64,000 nt of DNA, from NCBI GenBank assembly GCA_024362935.1, contig JANCRA010000014.1, positions 8,697,258 to 8,761,257 of the forward strand. The letters run 5' to 3'. Below the pieces are notes generated by a model that searched no databases, was not told the origin of the DNA, and worked only from the letters and a program-made list of their open reading frames with translations. Of this stretch, positions 61,887 to 64,000 are shown piece after piece (the first letter of the stretch is position 1; every line of letters begins with the position of its first letter). Source of the DNA: Setophaga petechia (taxonomy: Eukaryota; Chordata; Aves; Passeriformes; Parulidae). Both the position numbers and the translations under genes were made by a program.

Positions 61887-61932
<46 letters not shown>

Positions 61933-62767
61933 AAACTGTTGTTTGGAAAAAGGCACAGTCAGTTTCGGGACTGAGGAGGTAGAACTGGGTAGTGAAAGAT
62001 TATTGGAGGTCAAGAGAGCAGATTTCTACCTTATGAACTTGGCAGCTCTCCTGCAGGCCTATGCTCCTGGTATTGATCTCGCTGTAAGATGAATAGTGAT
62101 ATGGATTTTTTTTTTAAATGTCTTATTTTGGGACCTTTTAAATGTGGCTGACATTCACGAAAATTTCACTTAAGGGTTGATATTAATCTAAATGAATCAA
62201 GACAATACACAATATTTTATGTTTTCCAGATCAGTGTATCTATCTTCTTTTCAGATTGGAAAAGCCCTTTTTAAAACAGTTCTTTTAATGCTTTTAACTT
62301 CTGAATTTACCTGTGTGTCTGCAATACAGTAACATACAAAAAATCAGAAGAAATAACTTAAACAATTGTCTGCAGTTTTCCTATTGATCAGAAATGTATT
62401 AAGTTTCTCATAGTATATTTTCTACATTTAGAAGAAAAGTCTAAAGTTTTTTTTCTGTGAAGTCTGTATACAATAGGTTAAGGATTACTAACTTCACTCA
62501 TTTTTTTATTATTTTGCTCATACTTGATTCAAATGATGTCTTCTGGCTCACCTTAGCATTGCTGGCTTTGATTTGCATGACTATGTGTGAAGTTAAGATT
62601 ATAATACTGAGAGGTTAGAAAACCTCATTTCTTTATCAGAAGATCTAATATGCTCTAATATTTTAATGTTGGCAATAGGTATCGTAATATGCTTTTTGGC
62701 TCATGCTGCCATCCTTATGATGCTCCAGAGCTGCTAAAAACCTGGGGGAGTAGTTGTAAGAAAAAAA
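58282..62767. other. AT-rich non-coding stretch, no gene recognised
   Basis: No exon recognised. It holds the T42 homopolymer at 61889-61930. About 60280-60560 is AT-rich with motifs such as AGCAATTAATTTGC and GTGCATAATTATATC and may be regulatory. An octamer ATTTGCAT lies at 62571-62578. Confidence 0.5.
61889..61930. repeat. T42 homopolymer
   Basis: Forty-two uninterrupted T residues, the longest homopolymer in the window. Read on the minus strand it is A42. I see no AATAAA immediately upstream on that strand, so a retrocopy tail is not supported. Its true length may vary between individuals and between sequencing methods. Confidence 0.95.
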
Positions 62768-63106
62768 ATCTCAGAATATTGAGTTGGCAGGGACCCACAA
62801 GGAATATACACTCCAACTCTTACAACTGCATAGGACATCCCCAAGAGACACTCTATGCACCTGAGAGCATTGTCCACATGCGTCTTGAGCTCTGTAAGGT
62901 TTGGTGCTGTGATCACTTTCCTGGGCAGCCTGTTCCATTGCCCAGCCACCCTGTGGGTGAAGAACCTTTTTCTGAAATCCAACCTAAACCTCCCCTGACA
63001 CAACTTCAGGCCATTTCCTTGGGTCCTGTCATTAATTGCCAGGGACAACATATAGGTGTCTGCCCTTCCACTTCCCCTCATGAGGAAGTTGTAGACAGCA
63101 ATGAAG
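62768..63106 (-). mobile_element. CR1 LINE 3' portion, distinct subfamily
   Basis: About 340 bp in minus orientation. The 3' end is at the left (ATCTCAGAATATTGAGTTGG, then AGGGACCCACAAGGA), a form different from the copies at 8981 and 23521. The segment then runs back through the end of ORF2. It sits about 260 bp from the right-end CpG island, so it marks the limit of the promoter-proximal unique sequence. Confidence 0.92.
62860..63106 (-). pseudogene. CR1 ORF2 C-terminal remnant
   Basis: On the minus strand this part of the CR1 copy still reads as the C-terminus of the LINE reverse-transcriptase protein without a frameshift for about 80 codons. Recognisable stretches are NFLMRGSGRAD, RFRLDFRKRFFT and RVAGQWNRLPRKVI. 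It lacks the endonuclease and reverse-transcriptase catalytic domains, which lie upstream in full-length elements and are absent here because of 5' truncation. It is non-functional. The preserved frame suggests moderate rather than great age. Confidence 0.85.
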
Positions 63107-63369
63107 AATCGAGGTATAAAGTAGGTATGTATGAAAAAACAGATTTAGAGGCAGGTGATGTATGTCCTGCAGTGCTCTTGGATTGAATTAGCTCCTGTAA
63201 AATGTGTGCTCATGAAGAACCAAGAGTTCAGGCTGCTTGCTGTGTTTCTAGCCTGAAAGTGAACTTTTCTAGTGCTGCTGCAGCGAAGCGTTGGGTTTTG
63301 GTTTTGCTCTAGACTGACACCACGACTTCAAAGACACCGAGCCACATCCTGAGGTGGTGACTGTGTGCT
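63107..63369. other. spacer upstream of the CpG island
   Basis: Single-copy-looking sequence between the CR1 copy and the CpG island. CpG content rises from about 63,280. No distinct motif is called. Confidence 0.5.
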
Positions 63370-64000
63370 CCGGTTCCCCTCGGGAACGGCCCCCGCCTCG
63401 GGCAGTGCGGCTGGGCGGGCGGAGGGACTGACCGATGGACGCATCGCGTGTGGGGCGGCAGCCGGACAGCGGGCCGGCTCCTGTCGGCAGCGGGCTCTGC
63501 GACCACCCCTGGGCTCCTCCAGCCTTCACGCTGGCCTCGGGGACGGAGCCAGACGAGGAGGTGCGAGGCCAGCGCTATCCCTTCCGACCTGCCCCATCCT
63601 CACCGCCAACCTCGAGGCAGGGGGACGCGGCGCGGCCACCGCCTGCTCCCCGCCCGAGCGGACCGGCGGAGCAGGTGCTGTGAGGGGCGCGCTCCCCATC
63701 GCCACCGGGGCGCGGGGGGCGGCCGCTCCCTGCCCGCAGCACTGCTGGGGCTGCTCCCCTCGCAGCGGGGAGGCGGGAAGCGCCGAGCCGCGGTGTCGGG
63801 GGGAGCGGTGACGGGGGAGCGAGAGCAGCGGCCCCGCTGCGGGCGAGGCAGCGCCCGGCCGAGGGACGCTGAGGGGCTCTGAGTCACCCCTCGCCCGCTT
63901 CCCGCCTGGCGCGGCGCATGCGCGGCGGCGGCGGCGGAGTTGTGAATGGCGCGGCTGTTCGGGCCGAGTTTACGAGCCGGGAGGAAGTCGGAGGGGAGGG
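63370..64000. promoter_or_regulatory. CpG island, probable promoter and 5' end of a gene
   Basis: The last 630 bp is strongly GC- and CpG-rich in sharp contrast to the AT-rich 15 kb before it. It includes a perfect NRF1 palindrome (63914-63923), a (CGG)-type run directly after it, an AP-1-like TGAGTCA (63880-63886) and an ETS-like GGAAGT core (63983-63988). There is no TATA box. This is the profile of a housekeeping-type promoter with transcription starting near or just past 63,930, probably rightwards. A leftward or bidirectional start is possible. The first ATG on the plus strand after the NRF1 site (63946) stays open for 18 codons to the edge, but its context is weak (T at -3) and I do not call it a CDS. 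I do not recognise the gene. Confidence 0.8.
63914..63923. promoter_or_regulatory. NRF1 palindrome
   Basis: GCGCATGCGC is the exact palindromic NRF1 consensus, found in many CpG-island promoters within about 100 bp of transcription start. It lies in the island and just ahead of a GGC-repeat that could be early 5'UTR. Confidence 0.75.

Noticed and set aside
61889..61930. Retrocopy poly(A) tail on the minus strand
   Set aside because: There is no AATAAA or ATTAAA within the expected distance on that strand, and no gene-like sequence beyond it was recognised.
63365..63882. 144-148 codon plus-strand frames in the right-end CpG island
   Set aside because: Arginine/alanine/proline-rich translations in several frames are expected from GC content. 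They probably lie upstream of the transcription start.
63946..64000. ATG open to the window edge after the NRF1 site
   Set aside because: Only 18 codons are visible, the -3 base is T, and the sequence is typical 5'UTR. It is mentioned under the promoter but not called as a CDS.
1..64000. Endogenous retrovirus, tRNA, rRNA or known microRNA genes
   Set aside because: I saw no LTR pair, primer-binding site, gag/pol-like frames, tRNA box pattern or familiar microRNA seed-hairpin. A covariance-model search could still find small RNAs that I would miss by eye.

Overview
The window looks like non-coding DNA from a bird nuclear genome. The main evidence is a set of eight recognisable CR1-type (chicken repeat 1) LINE fragments on both strands. 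Several still encode the end of the CR1 ORF2 protein. There are no Alu, L1 or other mammalian repeats and no bacterial gene structure, and total repeat content is low. A passerine or other small-genome bird fits; crocodile or turtle, which also carry CR1, is less likely because repeats are so sparse.

I could support no protein-coding exon, tRNA, rRNA or CRISPR array. The many short open frames have no recognisable domains, run through one another in several frames, or lie in tandem repeats and CpG-rich DNA where stop codons are rare. The window is best read as a long intergenic (or intronic) regulatory stretch between two gene edges.

Layout: (1) 1-260 resembles the last part of a plus-strand 3'UTR, with a Pumilio-like element, an ATTAAA signal and a GT/T-rich downstream element. 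(2) 261-19,137 is moderately GC-rich non-coding DNA with two CR1 copies, a cluster of TGTTTATC/G sites, a perfect hairpin, a pyrimidine-rich tract and a palindromic POU-octamer site. (3) 19,138-24,851 holds a nine-unit minisatellite of 48-51 bp, two CR1 copies, and a CpG-dense block with a strong CTCF-like motif beside a 14-copy 16-bp G-run repeat. (4) 26,735-29,353 is a cluster of CpG-dense segments with a canonical G-quadruplex motif, ending in AATAAA, 14 nt, then an uninterrupted A26. (5) 29,354-48,500 is more GC-moderate non-coding DNA with a 23-bp minisatellite, candidate enhancers, and a pair of opposed octamers around a second G-quadruplex motif next to a CpG-dense block. (6) 48,500-63,370 is clearly more AT-rich, with three CR1 copies and a T42 run. 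(7) 63,370-64,000 is a strong CpG island with a perfect NRF1 palindrome, probably the promoter and 5' end of a gene lying mostly beyond the right edge.

Conservation could not be tested here, so the enhancer calls rest on motif content only and carry low confidence. I found no clear evidence of a previously undescribed system. The most informative places to look are the CTCF/minisatellite junction near 24.6 kb, the AATAAA-A26 structure near 29.3 kb, the CpG cluster at 26.7-29.3 kb and the right-end promoter.
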